Shown piece after piece: positions 11,251 through 21,693 of a stretch of 64,000 nucleotides of DNA. The position numbers were made by a program, and so were the translations under genes. Under the pieces are notes generated by a model. The model did not search any database and was not told the origin of the DNA. It saw only the letters and a program-made list of their open reading frames with translations. Position 1 is the stretch's first letter, and every line of letters begins with the position of its first letter. The stretch comes from Hofstenia miamia (taxonomy: Eukaryota; Xenacoelomorpha; Acoela), in assembly GCA_004352715.1 (NCBI GenBank), contig SCFE01000051.1:2069208-2133207 (forward strand). The letters run 5' to 3'.

Positions 11251-14200
11251 ACATTTCATCAGGCGCGGTTTAATAATATTCAAGAAAATACGAATACAGA
11301 TATTGAAACAATATATATTGTTTCAATAAAGACATTAAAATGTAACATGAAATAGCTTGTTGCAGCTGCATACAGGGGCCCAGCTAACCCGGGGTGCTGG
11401 GGGTGATGAACCCCCGAATATTTTTTCTCAGGGGGCAGCAAAATGACTATTTAACAGATGTTGTGTTCATTTAATTTTTCACTCATTTTCTAAATTTACA
11501 ATGCAGTCTATCACTTTCAACATTTTTTTGAAATATATATTTGAATAAGAGAATTGTGTTTTCTGTCTAAATGTAACTCTTGAATCTCAGCCATTACAAG
11601 TGTGACACAAGATCAATATTTTCGACCTATTTCATTTGTCCTATTGTTTTAATTTAAACAAAAATTAGCCTTAATCAGTTTTGCATATGGACATGAACAT
11701 ATCCATTCCATTCTATTTCCAGATTGTCAAATAAAAATTCAACAAACAGACATTCTCAACACCAAAGAAAATGTTAAACACACCGAAAATTTGCTTAAGA
11801 AAATATAAATGGTTTAAGAACAGTACTAATTGTTTTACAATAACCAAAATACGTTTACGTTTAAGTCATTCAGAGCTTTGAAAGCTTTCTCCAAAATAGG
11901 AGGAGATTTGTATAAACTACCAGGCTAGTCAGTCTTAAAAAGTTATTTTATTTGTGCAATCTCTGCATGAACAAGAGAATTCAAAAGAAAACATGAAGAA
12001 TACAAGTTAAAATGTTGTTAATGTAAACCACATTGACCTAATATTTGCTTCAGCACACTGTTAAAACTAAAGCAGTTCTAGCTTCAATGCCTAAGTTAGT
12101 GTTCTATGGCATGGCAATTGTCTTAGCACAGCCGTGTGCAAAATAAATTTTTTACTTAGAGGGCAGTTGGCCGAAAGACTTTGGACGTAGCTTGCAGTTG
12201 GCTTTAAGCCTTTAGCCGTATCCGGCTGTTAACCGGGACGTTTTCGCCATAGTCAACGTTTTTTACTACTACTNACATTTCATCAGGCGCGGTTTAATAA
12301 TATTCAAGAAAATACGAATACAGATATTGAAACAATATATATTGTTTCAATAAAGACATTAAAATGTAACATGAAATAGCTTGTTGCAGCTGCATACAGG
12401 GGCCCAGCTAACCCGGGGTGCTGGGGGTGATGAACCCCCGAATATTTTTTCTCAGGGGGCAGCAAAATGACTATTTAACAGATGTTGTGTTCATTTAATT
12501 TTTCACTCATTTTCTAAATGTACAATGCAGTCAGTCTATCACTTTCAACATTTTTTTGAAATATATATTTGAATAAGAGATTTGTGTTTTCTGTCTAAAT
12601 GTAACTCTTGAATCTCAGCCATTACAAGTGTGACACAAGATCAATATTTTCGACCTATTTCATTTGTCCTATTGTTCTAATTTAAACAAAAATTAGCCTT
12701 AATCAGTTTTGCATATGGACATGAACATATCCATTCCATTCCATTTCCAGATTGTCAAATAAAAATTCAAAAAACAGACATTCTCAACACCATAGAAAAT
12801 GTTAAACACACCGTAAATTTGCTTAAGAAAATATAAATGGTTTAAGAACAGTACTAATTGTTTTACAATAACCAAAATACGTTTACGATTAAGTCATTCA
12901 GAGCTTTGAAAGCTTTCTCCAAAATAGGAGGAGATTTGTATAAACTACCAGGCTAGTCAGTCTTAAAAAGTTATTTCATTTGTGCAATCTCTGCATGAAC
13001 AAGAGAATTCAAAAGAACACATGAAGAATACAAGTTAAAATGTTGTTAATGTAAACCACATTGACTGAAAATTTGCTTCAGCACTCTGTTACAACTAAAG
13101 CAGTTCTAGCTTCAATGCCTAAGTTAGTGTTCTGTGGCATGGCAATTGTCTTAGCACAGCCGTGTGCAAAATAAATTTTGTACTTAGAGGGCAGTTGGCC
13201 GAAAGACTTTGGATGTATCTTGCAGTTGGCTTTAAGCCTTTAGCCGTATCCGGCTGTTAACCGGGACGTTTTCGCCATAGTCAACGTTTTTTACTACTAC
13301 TGAGTGCAATGCAAAGATTCAAGCATGCTCATACTTTGAAAAAATAAAGAAAATTGTGAAAATGTTTAAGTTTTAAAAACAACAATACAAATATATGTGA
13401 TTGGAAACAAATTGTTCATCATATTGTTAAAAAAATTTTAAGCAAGGAAATAGCTAAAATTTNGCTAACCCGGGGTGCTGGGGGTGATGAACCCCCGAAT
13501 ATTTTTTCTCAGGGGGCAGCAAAATGACTATTTAACAGATGTTGTGTTCATTTAATTTTTCACTCATTTTCTAAATTTACAATGCAGTCAATCACTTTCA
13601 ACATTTTTTTGAAATATATATTTGAATAAGAGATTTGTGTTTTCTGTCTAAATGTAACTCTTGAATCTCAGCCATTACAAGTGTGACACAAGATCAATAT
13701 TTTCGACCTATTTCATTTGTCCTATTGTTCTAATTTAAACAAAAATTAGCCTTAATCAGTTTTGCATATGGACATGAACATATCCATTCCATTCCATTTC
13801 CAGATTGTCAAATAAAAATTCAAAAAACAGACATTCTCAACACCAAAGAAAATGTTAAACACACCGTAAATTTGCTTAAGAAAATATAAATGGTTTAAGA
13901 ACAGTACTAATTGTTTTACAATAACCAAAATACGTTTACGTTTAAGTCATTCAGAGCTTTGAAAGCTTTCTCCAAAATAGGAGGAGATTTGTATAAACTA
14001 CCAGGCTAGTCAGTCTTAAAAAGTTATTTCATTTGTGCAATCTCTGCATGAACAGGAGAATTCAAAAGAACACATGAAGAATACAAGTTAAAATGTTGTT
14101 AATGTAAACCACATTGACTGAATATTTGCTTCAGCACTCTGTTACAACTAAAGCAGTTCTAGCTTCAATGCCTAAGTTAGTGTTCTGTGGCATGGCAATT

Positions 14201-14514
14201 GTCTTAGCACAGCCGTGTGCAAAATAAATTTTGTACTTAGAGGGCAGTTGGCCGAAAGACTTTGGACGTATCTTGCAGTTGGCTTTAAGCCTTTAGCCGT
14301 ATCTGGCTGTTAACCGGGACGTTTTCGCCTTAGTCAACGTTTTTTACTACTACTGAGTGCAATGCAAAGATTCAAGCATGCTCATACTTTGAAAAATTAA
14401 AGAAAATTGTGAAAATGTTTAAGTTTTAAAAACAACAATACAAATATATATCATGGAAACAAATTGTTCATCATATTGTTAAAAAAATTTTAAGCAAGGA
14501 AATAGCTAAAATTT
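11251..14514. repeat. Roughly 1-kb segment in three copies, joined by single Ns
   Basis: Copy 1 is 11251-12273, copy 2 is 12275-13462 and copy 3 is 13464-14514, separated by single Ns at 12274 and 13463. Each carries GCTAACCCGGGGTGCTGGG, a CAGGGGCCCAGC-type hAT-like end in the first two, and further on TTAGTGTTCT(A/G)TGGCATGG followed by GGCAGTTGGCC words related to the element at 36717-37038. Substitutions and small indels separate the copies. No coding sequence is visible. At least part of the copy number is probably assembly-derived. Confidence 0.75.
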
Positions 14515-15980
14515 AGTTAACATGGGCTGGGCTGAGCTGCTTTTTTATCTGTAATAATATTTCCTCATCCAATAAACAGGTTTTCACATCCATTTTGTGT
14601 TGCAGGTGCAGCATGTAAATGTCTAATAATGAATGCAAATTGGGGATATAATGTGACCTTTCGTATTAACTATTACTCTATACACGCATTAATGCATTAA
14701 TAATCAGAGACATCACTGGTACTTTCAAAAATGAATTCTAGCTGGTATTTGGTCGTAGACAAAGTCTTTGAGACCATAGCCGACTGTTGGACGCGACTAC
14801 AGCCTGCTAACGGACCAGAACACTAGCATATATATGGAAATATTTGCGCATGGTTAGAGCAATTCTAAGACTGCGCCTAGTCCCATTTGTGACATCTAAT
14901 ATCAAATAGCAATTTTGTTGACCAATATATCGGTACCTCTTTTTAGGGTGTAGCAACAACTCAATAATATAGTTATTTACAGAATGATAGTGATACATAA
15001 CAGTTTACTGCATGAGTTTTGCAATCCATTGTGGCCATACATAGATGACTTTAAGTTATTTCTTATCTTATTCTCTAAAAGTGTACTTTTATTGTGAAAA
15101 ATTTTGGAAATTTAAAATATCCTTGGCTGAGGTAAGGTTCAAAAGTATTCCAAAATTCTATTGTGTGCTTTAGCAACTCCAAAAAATAATATCATCTATT
15201 GGCACTGAATAGTAATTTTGGTTCAACTTATCGTCAGCTTAGTCAATCACTACTAGTGTTATGGAGGGCCACTCATGGTACATGACTAGGGCAAAATCCA
15301 ATGAAACTAAGTGGAACTAGGCCCAGCAAAATATTGGTATTGCAGAACCATAATCACTAGTTCTAAGATTTATGGAATGATGTGGACATTTATGGAAAAT
15401 TATGGAAATATTTTTAAAATAGTTGTGGAAAGGGAATGGAAATAGAAGAAAATTTCATTTCCATATGCAAGCCTGGATTAAATGCAGCCTAATTAGTTTT
15501 TAAGGAACTCTTTTAATAGGCCTAAGTAATTTTATTTAACTTTTTTTAAGCAGCTTTCAATTCAGAAAGTTTACATTTAAATTTGCTATTGCTAATCTGT
15601 CTTTCTAGTTCTAGCCTTGAGAATATCATCAACTAACTTATTTTTATCTGATGCCATAAAAGAATCAACAAGTTGTAATATTACCCAAAGTGTTAAATCC
15701 CAATCATTACCTAGTCAATCTCAATTTTCTATTCTATGTTTCAGGGGCGTATGCAAAATTTTCTAATGGGGGACATCTCTATTGTGATCATATAAGTGAC
15801 CAAAATCATAGTTAAGCCCATGAAATTTATCAAAATATTCAAAAATAGACCTTCATTTCTAAATTAATTTAATTTTTTTGCCGAAAATTGTTTAATTTAA
15901 CCAAACAAAATCGATTTTGAAGCTCCCTTCTGTACACCACTTCTATGTTTTATTAATCTCATCTTTGCATTACTTTGTAT
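14515..15980. other. Gene-free stretch up to the first gap
   Basis: No supported gene. At 15745 CAGGGGCGTATGC followed by AATGGGGGACATC looks like a hAT-type terminus. A GGGCCCCTG end occurs at about 17582-17590 beyond the gap, but the flanks do not give a matching 8-bp duplication, so I do not pair them. Confidence 0.5.
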
Positions 15981-16980
15981 NNNNNNNNNNNNNNNNNNNN
16001 NNNNNNNNNNNNNNNNNNNNNNNNNNNNNNNNNNNNNNNNNNNNNNNNNNNNNNNNNNNNNNNNNNNNNNNNNNNNNNNNNNNNNNNNNNNNNNNNNNNN
16101 NNNNNNNNNNNNNNNNNNNNNNNNNNNNNNNNNNNNNNNNNNNNNNNNNNNNNNNNNNNNNNNNNNNNNNNNNNNNNNNNNNNNNNNNNNNNNNNNNNNN
16201 NNNNNNNNNNNNNNNNNNNNNNNNNNNNNNNNNNNNNNNNNNNNNNNNNNNNNNNNNNNNNNNNNNNNNNNNNNNNNNNNNNNNNNNNNNNNNNNNNNNN
16301 NNNNNNNNNNNNNNNNNNNNNNNNNNNNNNNNNNNNNNNNNNNNNNNNNNNNNNNNNNNNNNNNNNNNNNNNNNNNNNNNNNNNNNNNNNNNNNNNNNNN
16401 NNNNNNNNNNNNNNNNNNNNNNNNNNNNNNNNNNNNNNNNNNNNNNNNNNNNNNNNNNNNNNNNNNNNNNNNNNNNNNNNNNNNNNNNNNNNNNNNNNNN
16501 NNNNNNNNNNNNNNNNNNNNNNNNNNNNNNNNNNNNNNNNNNNNNNNNNNNNNNNNNNNNNNNNNNNNNNNNNNNNNNNNNNNNNNNNNNNNNNNNNNNN
16601 NNNNNNNNNNNNNNNNNNNNNNNNNNNNNNNNNNNNNNNNNNNNNNNNNNNNNNNNNNNNNNNNNNNNNNNNNNNNNNNNNNNNNNNNNNNNNNNNNNNN
16701 NNNNNNNNNNNNNNNNNNNNNNNNNNNNNNNNNNNNNNNNNNNNNNNNNNNNNNNNNNNNNNNNNNNNNNNNNNNNNNNNNNNNNNNNNNNNNNNNNNNN
16801 NNNNNNNNNNNNNNNNNNNNNNNNNNNNNNNNNNNNNNNNNNNNNNNNNNNNNNNNNNNNNNNNNNNNNNNNNNNNNNNNNNNNNNNNNNNNNNNNNNNN
16901 NNNNNNNNNNNNNNNNNNNNNNNNNNNNNNNNNNNNNNNNNNNNNNNNNNNNNNNNNNNNNNNNNNNNNNNNNNNNNNNN
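15981..16980. other. Assembly gap, 1000 N
   Basis: Exactly 1,000 ambiguous bases, a fixed-size scaffold gap. All long reading frames through it are artefacts. It truncates the THAP-domain coding region that enters from the right. Confidence 0.98.
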
Positions 16981-17097
16981 AGCTGCAACCCATTTTTTAC
17001 ACATATCTTCTTCTTTAGGAAACCGATAAATAGAGACATGTTCTTTATTAGTTTTATATCCTGAGGTACAATAACCAACAGAACACTTACGAGGCAT
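16981..17097 (-). CDS. THAP-domain protein, N-terminal fragment cut by gap
   Basis: From an ATG at 17097 the minus strand encodes 39 residues before the 1,000-N gap. The start MPRKCSVGYCTSG has the initial C-x4-C pair of a THAP zinc finger (a C2CH DNA-binding fold), followed by a helix-like segment, YRFPKEEDMCKKWV, that matches the F-P and K-x-W positions of the family. The second C and H ligands would lie in the gap. THAP domains occur in host regulators and at the N-termini of P-element-type and other transposases. The surroundings are rich in hAT-like ends, so a transposase is more likely than a host gene, but the sequence cannot decide. The upstream in-frame ATG at 17148 adds residues unlike the family, so I chose the ATG right before PRKC. 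Confidence 0.75.
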
Positions 17098-17798
17098 GCG
17101 AAAACGAATATGTATTATGTGTAATATTTCAATGTATAAAATATGCAAAAAGCAGAAATATTAAAATTTTGTGCGGCGTTAATGTATTTTAATTGGCTGG
17201 TTTTTACGACGCCTTTTAACGGTTAGCAAAGGAATAATTAATTAGACGTTTGCCTTCGCTATTTATTGTGAAAATATCGATGTCATGGCCTGTTGTTCGT
17301 ATCGCCTTGACCTACCTTATGAAAAACTACTTGAATTTTAAATTGTATAGATTTTGTATCATTGTTTTTCAAGAAGAGCTGAGTGTTTTAATATACCAAT
17401 CACCAAACATGTCTTACATGTTTATTTTGCATATTTTGTTAATTATTATATTGGCTATTAAGATTGCACTATATAGGTACATGAAGTAGGTTTTAAGAAA
17501 TAAACTGAGACGAATCTAGTTGCAACTATTGAAGGGGCAGCAATTTTTGCTAATGCACCCTCTCATATATTTTTTCTCGCTGGGCCCCTGGCTGCACATT
17601 CCAAAAATTTAATATTGATAAATATTTTAAAATTTTAGTTCAACTGTTATGTTAAATGAGCAATATTAATATTTCTTATTTTAAATATTTCTGCATATTC
17701 GGATATTCTTGTAATTCTTTCTTAAATAATTAATAATGTAGTAACTGAAATATAAAAAGTTGTTGTAACACTATGCTACACGAACAACTTTGGCGTTA

Positions 17799-18414
17799 TT
17801 GCAGAATAGTACCCTCAATAAAAAATAACATTTTTTACATATTTATACCTAATTTTTTATGCTGATTTCAAATATCATAATCATTTTTACCGGAAACTTA
17901 AATTTAACAAATTATTAATTGAAAATATTCAATATCTCCATAGTAACAAACGTAATTTATTGTGACAAATAGCTTTGGATTACAAATTATTAAGTATAAT
18001 TTTAAGTAGTTTCTTATTACAGAACACTTTTTCCAGGATTTCTGATAATTTGTAAACCTAAACCCTAACCCAAAACCCTATTTTTGCATTATTTATAGAC
18101 CTAAACCCTAACCCAAAACCTTATTTCTGTACTAATTTATAGACCTAAACCCTAACCCAAAACCTTATTTCTGTACTAATTTATAGACCTAAACCCTAAC
18201 CCAAAAGCTTATTATTTTATTATTTTCTAAACCTAAATCCTAACCCAAGTCCGCTATAATTCTATTCTAACTAACCGCCATTTTATTTTAGTTTCCATAG
18301 AGATTTTTAATTAAAATTTGTTAAATTTAAGTTTCCGGTACAAATGATTATGATATTTGAAATTAGCATAACAAATAACGTATAAATATGTTTATTGAGG
18401 GTACTATTCTGCAA
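17799..18414. mobile_element. Nested 616-bp fold-back MITE, TA duplication
   Basis: TTGCAGAATAGTACCCTCAA at the left is exactly inverted at the right. The complementarity continues inward with small mismatches for about 140 bp through the TTAAATTTAAGTTTCCGGTA region. TA lies on both sides (17797-17798 and 18415-18416). The loop carries the CCCTAACCC array at 18052-18245. It sits inside the CTACACGAAC-family element, so it inserted later. No coding capacity. Confidence 0.75.
18052..18245. repeat. Minisatellite with CCCTAACCC core
   Basis: Five units of about 50 bp each contain CCTAAACCCTAACCCAAAA (last unit diverged), separated by ATTTCTGTACTAATTTATAGA or a variant. The core resembles degenerate telomeric DNA, but the array lies in the loop of a MITE, so it is interstitial and not a chromosome end. 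Confidence 0.8.
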
Positions 18415-18737
18415 TAATTTTTATCACCAATTTTTGTCACCAGGCTAAAATCGTTCGTGTAGCATCCCCTCCCCAACTTTTGTCTAAAACTAATTAAATG
18501 ACTAAAGTTTTTCGTGTAGCATAACAAATCAACTACAAAAGTTGTTCGTTCGGACGACAGAAATTGGTGACAAAAGTTGTTCGTGTAGCATGGGCTTTAC
18601 TTTCGCCACTATATTATATTTAAAATTACTTACCAGCACTGTCTATATACGAATATCCAATTAAACAGTTTCAAACGTAATGCTTGTGAACTCCGAGCAC
18701 AGCATTGTGCCTAATTTGCAACGCTTCCAACGATTGA

Positions 18738-19112
18738 ATGGAGACAGTCAATACATTCATACCCTTTAATATTTCCACTTACCAGCCAATCAGCAATGAG
18801 CAATCAATAGCACGCGTACTGCACTGTAAACGCAATTTCATTTTCTGTTCTACAATCAATAGAATTTGTTTATCATTGTTAATAATAATGCAACTGATAG
18901 AAAATTGTTTACAATACGTAAGATTACTCGAGATATCTACCATCGAACGTCGCGGCGTTGCAAAAATCGCATTTTATTTCTATAACACGTACACATATCT
19001 AGACAGCGGCTGTGTCACATCACATATGTTGTATGTCTACGCAGTATTCGTATTAGATGTTTATCAACTTCAAGACAGGAAGTTTAACACAACAGAGCAC
19101 ATGTCATTGTGA
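18738..19112 (+). CDS. Unrecognised 124-residue ORF
   Basis: An open frame from ATG to stop, starting METVNTFIPFNIST, with a hydrophobic stretch near residues 41-54 and scattered Cys. I recognise no domain. It sits between two transposon-derived repeats with no convincing splice sites or promoter. Its length is unusual for this AT-rich sequence, which is the only reason to list it. It could be chance, or part of a larger element. Confidence 0.2.
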   Translation: METVNTFIPFNISTYQPISNEQSIARVLHCKRNFIFCSTINRICLSLLIIMQLIENCLQYVRLLEISTIERRGVAKIAFYFYNTYTYLDSGCVTSHMLYVYAVFVLDVYQLQDRKFNTTEHMSL

Positions 19113-19238
19113 CCAAAAGCATTGAATTATATTATGCAAAAAATACGAAATTATGGAAAAGGGTGTAAAACAATAATGGGCAAGGTAGCCCTGGTTAGGG
19201 CAATAATTTCATGCCATATCATGCATAATGGAGTGGAC

Positions 19239-19726
19239 AAGATCTTAAGGATCACCTGAAGATATGCCCCCCAAACTTCCAGATTTAGCCTCACCTGAAG
19301 ATACTCCCCCCGACTTTTTCCACTTGAAGATATTCACCCCCAAGATTTTCCACTTGAAGATATTCCCCCTCCCAACATTTTCCGCCTGAAGATAACCTAA
19401 CCCTAACCCAAACCCTAACCCTAACCTTATTTATTTGCTTNATATTCACCCCCAAGATTTTCCACCTGAAGATATTCCCCCTCCCAACATTTTCCGCCTG
19501 AAGATAACCTAACCCTAACCCAAACCCTAACCCTAACCTTATTTATTTGCTTCAACAGTAAAAGGGTTAGGGTTAGTTTAGGGTTTAGGGTTAGGGTAAA
19601 GTAAAAGACATATTTAGTTTTTCCTACAATTTTCCACCTGAAGATATTCCCCCCCAAGATTTTCCACCTGAAGATATATGCCCCCTCAAAGCTTTGGGGG
19701 CACATCTTCAGGTGATCCGATCTTAA
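19239..19726. mobile_element. Fold-back element with internal 30-bp repeats
   Basis: The left end AAGGATCACCTGAAGATATG and the right end CATCTTCAGGTGATCC are inverted, each backed by C- or G-rich runs (GCCCCCC, TTTGGGGGC). Between them is an array of about 30-bp units containing TTTTCCACCTGAAGATATTC and CCCCC, plus short CCCTAACCC blocks near 19395-19430, 19505-19540 and the reverse TTAGGGTTAG near 19565-19595. A single N at 19441 joins a 111-bp overlap (19330-19440 repeated at 19442-19552), so part of the array is an assembly duplication. Confidence 0.65.
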
Positions 19727-19932
19727 TATACTCATTATATATGGAAGGTGGTTCCATATTTTACAATAATTGTCCAATAATGGTATTCCCATAACGGGTA
19801 TTTAACCGTAAAAAGCATTAAAATGCAATTTTACAAGTGGCGTCAATTAATTTTCTTGATTAGGGGGGATAGGATTTTATGTTAAAAATTTAATACAAAA
19901 GGCATAAAAAAACTTAAAACATACAATGTATA

Positions 19933-20900
19933 TTATACTAGAATATGGAATGCTTTACAGAAATTTTCTCCTTGTTTCAATGCTGACACACTAATATAAT
20001 TAAGCCTCCTTTTTGTTGTCATGGTTGATCTTAGCCAAGTTTCGAGACGTCTTAAGGCTGAAAAGGAGCGTTCAGCTTCACATGATGGCACTGGGGTTAC
20101 AAGCATCAACTTCACTAGTTTAAACACTTCTGGAAAAAGTGTGCAAACCTCTGGAATAAGGTTTTGATATGCAAGCTGCGCATCATATAGATTTGGAACT
20201 TGTTTCTAATTCAGGAACAGCGGCAATTGAACTTTTAATAGAGAGACATTGAGACCATGTTATTGTGCTAAACAAGCATAGTGATTTCACCACTTAAAGC
20301 ATTTCTTCAAAAGTTCTATAATTTTGGATATCTTGGTTTTGCGCAAATGTTAATTGTTCACGCAGTGAAAGTGTTGAGACAATAAAAAAATTCAAAAAGC
20401 AACCTGCGAAAGTGAGATTCAATAGTCGAATCATTTGTTATTGATGAAGCAGAGCTTGAAAAACGTGCAGGAAGTTTTCGCTTTCGTGATAACTCCAATT
20501 TTTGTAAATTATAATATTGTCATACTTTTCAATTACAGTTTGTAGCATTTTAGAAAAAAAATCAAATGAGCGACAGCGTATTAACTCTTGACAAACTGTT
20601 TTTACTTCTAAAATCACTCCAATATGTTTGCAGACTTAGATTGAAGAGTTTTACTTAATTGTTCTAAAACACCAAGGGGTTTTGAAGAGATAAGTAATCC
20701 CAACATCGTTTTAGTTTTTCTAATAAACCAGATCTTTTAAAGCTGTTTCCATTTGAGACAAAGGAGTCATCTCAGTTAAGCTCTCAAATATTGCTCCATA
20801 ATTATCAATGGCAGACTGAATGGAAGAGCATCGGCAGATCTAGTTGAGAGGTTTGAATATCTAGAGACATTTACAGCAATCTTCTTATACAATGTTTTAA
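19933..20900 (-). pseudogene. ZMYM1-type hAT transposase, broken frames
   Basis: On the minus strand, fragments occur in the right order for a hAT-like protein of the ZMYM1/TTF-type group. Around 20770-20850 is SAIDNYGAIFESLTEM; near 20510-20590 FFSKMLQTVIEKYDN; near 20470 and just below, in another frame, RKRKLPARFSSS; then ESHFRRLLFEFF; near 20300-20370 LREQLTFAQNQDIQNYRTFE; and finally 19933-20190, TPVPSCEAERSFSALRRLE, the C-terminal dimerisation domain with the E-R-SFS motif. At least two frameshifts and an in-frame stop (near 20205) separate the pieces, so it is not functional. hAT transposases act in the nucleus on terminal repeats; no terminal repeats were identified here. Confidence 0.8.
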
Positions 20901-21103
20901 ATTTTATCGATCTACTAAAGAGTACTCTAAACTGTTTTAAATTTGTGCATAGATTTAACTTAAATTGCTCAGAGATTTTTCTAACTTTTTTTGGTTTCTC
21001 TTAAAATTGTTGAACGGTTTCATTTCAAAAATCAGAGTGCACAGTGTAAATGAGGTGTCTCCTTTTTTTAAAAATTAAACTGCTCATATTTTAATCTTTT
21101 CCC

Positions 21104-21300
21104 TAGATAACATAATAATGTTGCCATTGATAGTATTGTAATGTTAAGTGGAATAATGCGATTTATCAATATGTTTATGCTCCAGATATTATATTATTAA
21201 CTGGGCATGGCAAAACTTAACTGCCAATTTTGCACTGAAATCGATTATTGCAATTAGCCGTTTGCATGTAAACACATAATAATGAAATTTATAACCTGAA
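21104..21300 (-). repeat. Inverted relative of 22785-22955
   Basis: The complement of this segment and the plus strand at 22785-22955 share ACATGCAAACGGCTAATTGC, GTGCAAAATT-like and TTAAGTTTTG(C/T)CATGC blocks, a CATATT/ACATATTCAT block, and CACTTAACATTACAATAC, in the same order with mismatches. This is a diverged dispersed repeat in opposite orientation. The second copy lies inside the 21694-24004 element. Confidence 0.65.
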
Positions 21301-21693
21301 AATCTCTCAAAGCTTTTGCCATAAATTGAGCTATTCTGATTTTTTGATTTTTTAATTTTACTGGCAGTTATGGAACTTCCTAGCAATATTCAGAGAAGGG
21401 ATTTATAATAAAGGAAATGTAATCTACAGAATTTACACTTGAAAATGTAGGAAACTTCATAACGATGATGTTCTTTGAATGGTTTTATTTCAGATATCGC
21501 GACATTCTGCAGTGTATTTTGAAATGATTTCGTAGCCATATATCTAATATCATTATAAGTTTCGCCTTCATTATTAGTCAACTAGGAGTATTTACCTTCA
21601 GTGAGGTTAAAAAAGGTCGGAATTTCATCGTTTCATTTTTTTCTTAAAGTGCAATATATCCTTGATATTGTGTATTTCAATATTGGTAGTCAG

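Larger units (their letters stand above)
17772..18596. mobile_element. Outer CTACACGAAC-family MITE, interrupted
   Basis: The left end is ATGCTACACGAACAACTTT and the right end AAAAGTTGTTCGTGTAGCAT. Several further CGTGTAGCAT and GTTGTTCG words lie between 18430 and 18590. It is the same family as 8686-8985. A second element (17799-18414) is inserted near its left end, which explains the large size. Confidence 0.65.

Noticed and set aside
11251-14514. Three-copy segment as a satellite array
   Set aside because: Copies start and stop at single-N joins, pointing to unmerged contigs.
15897-17148. Several ORFs of 340-390 codons across 15981-16980
   Set aside because: Almost entirely N; only the THAP fragment at 16981-17097 is real sequence.
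19390-19600. CCCTAACCC/TTAGGG blocks as a chromosome end
   Set aside because: Short, degenerate, in both orientations and embedded in a fold-back element with unique sequence on both sides.
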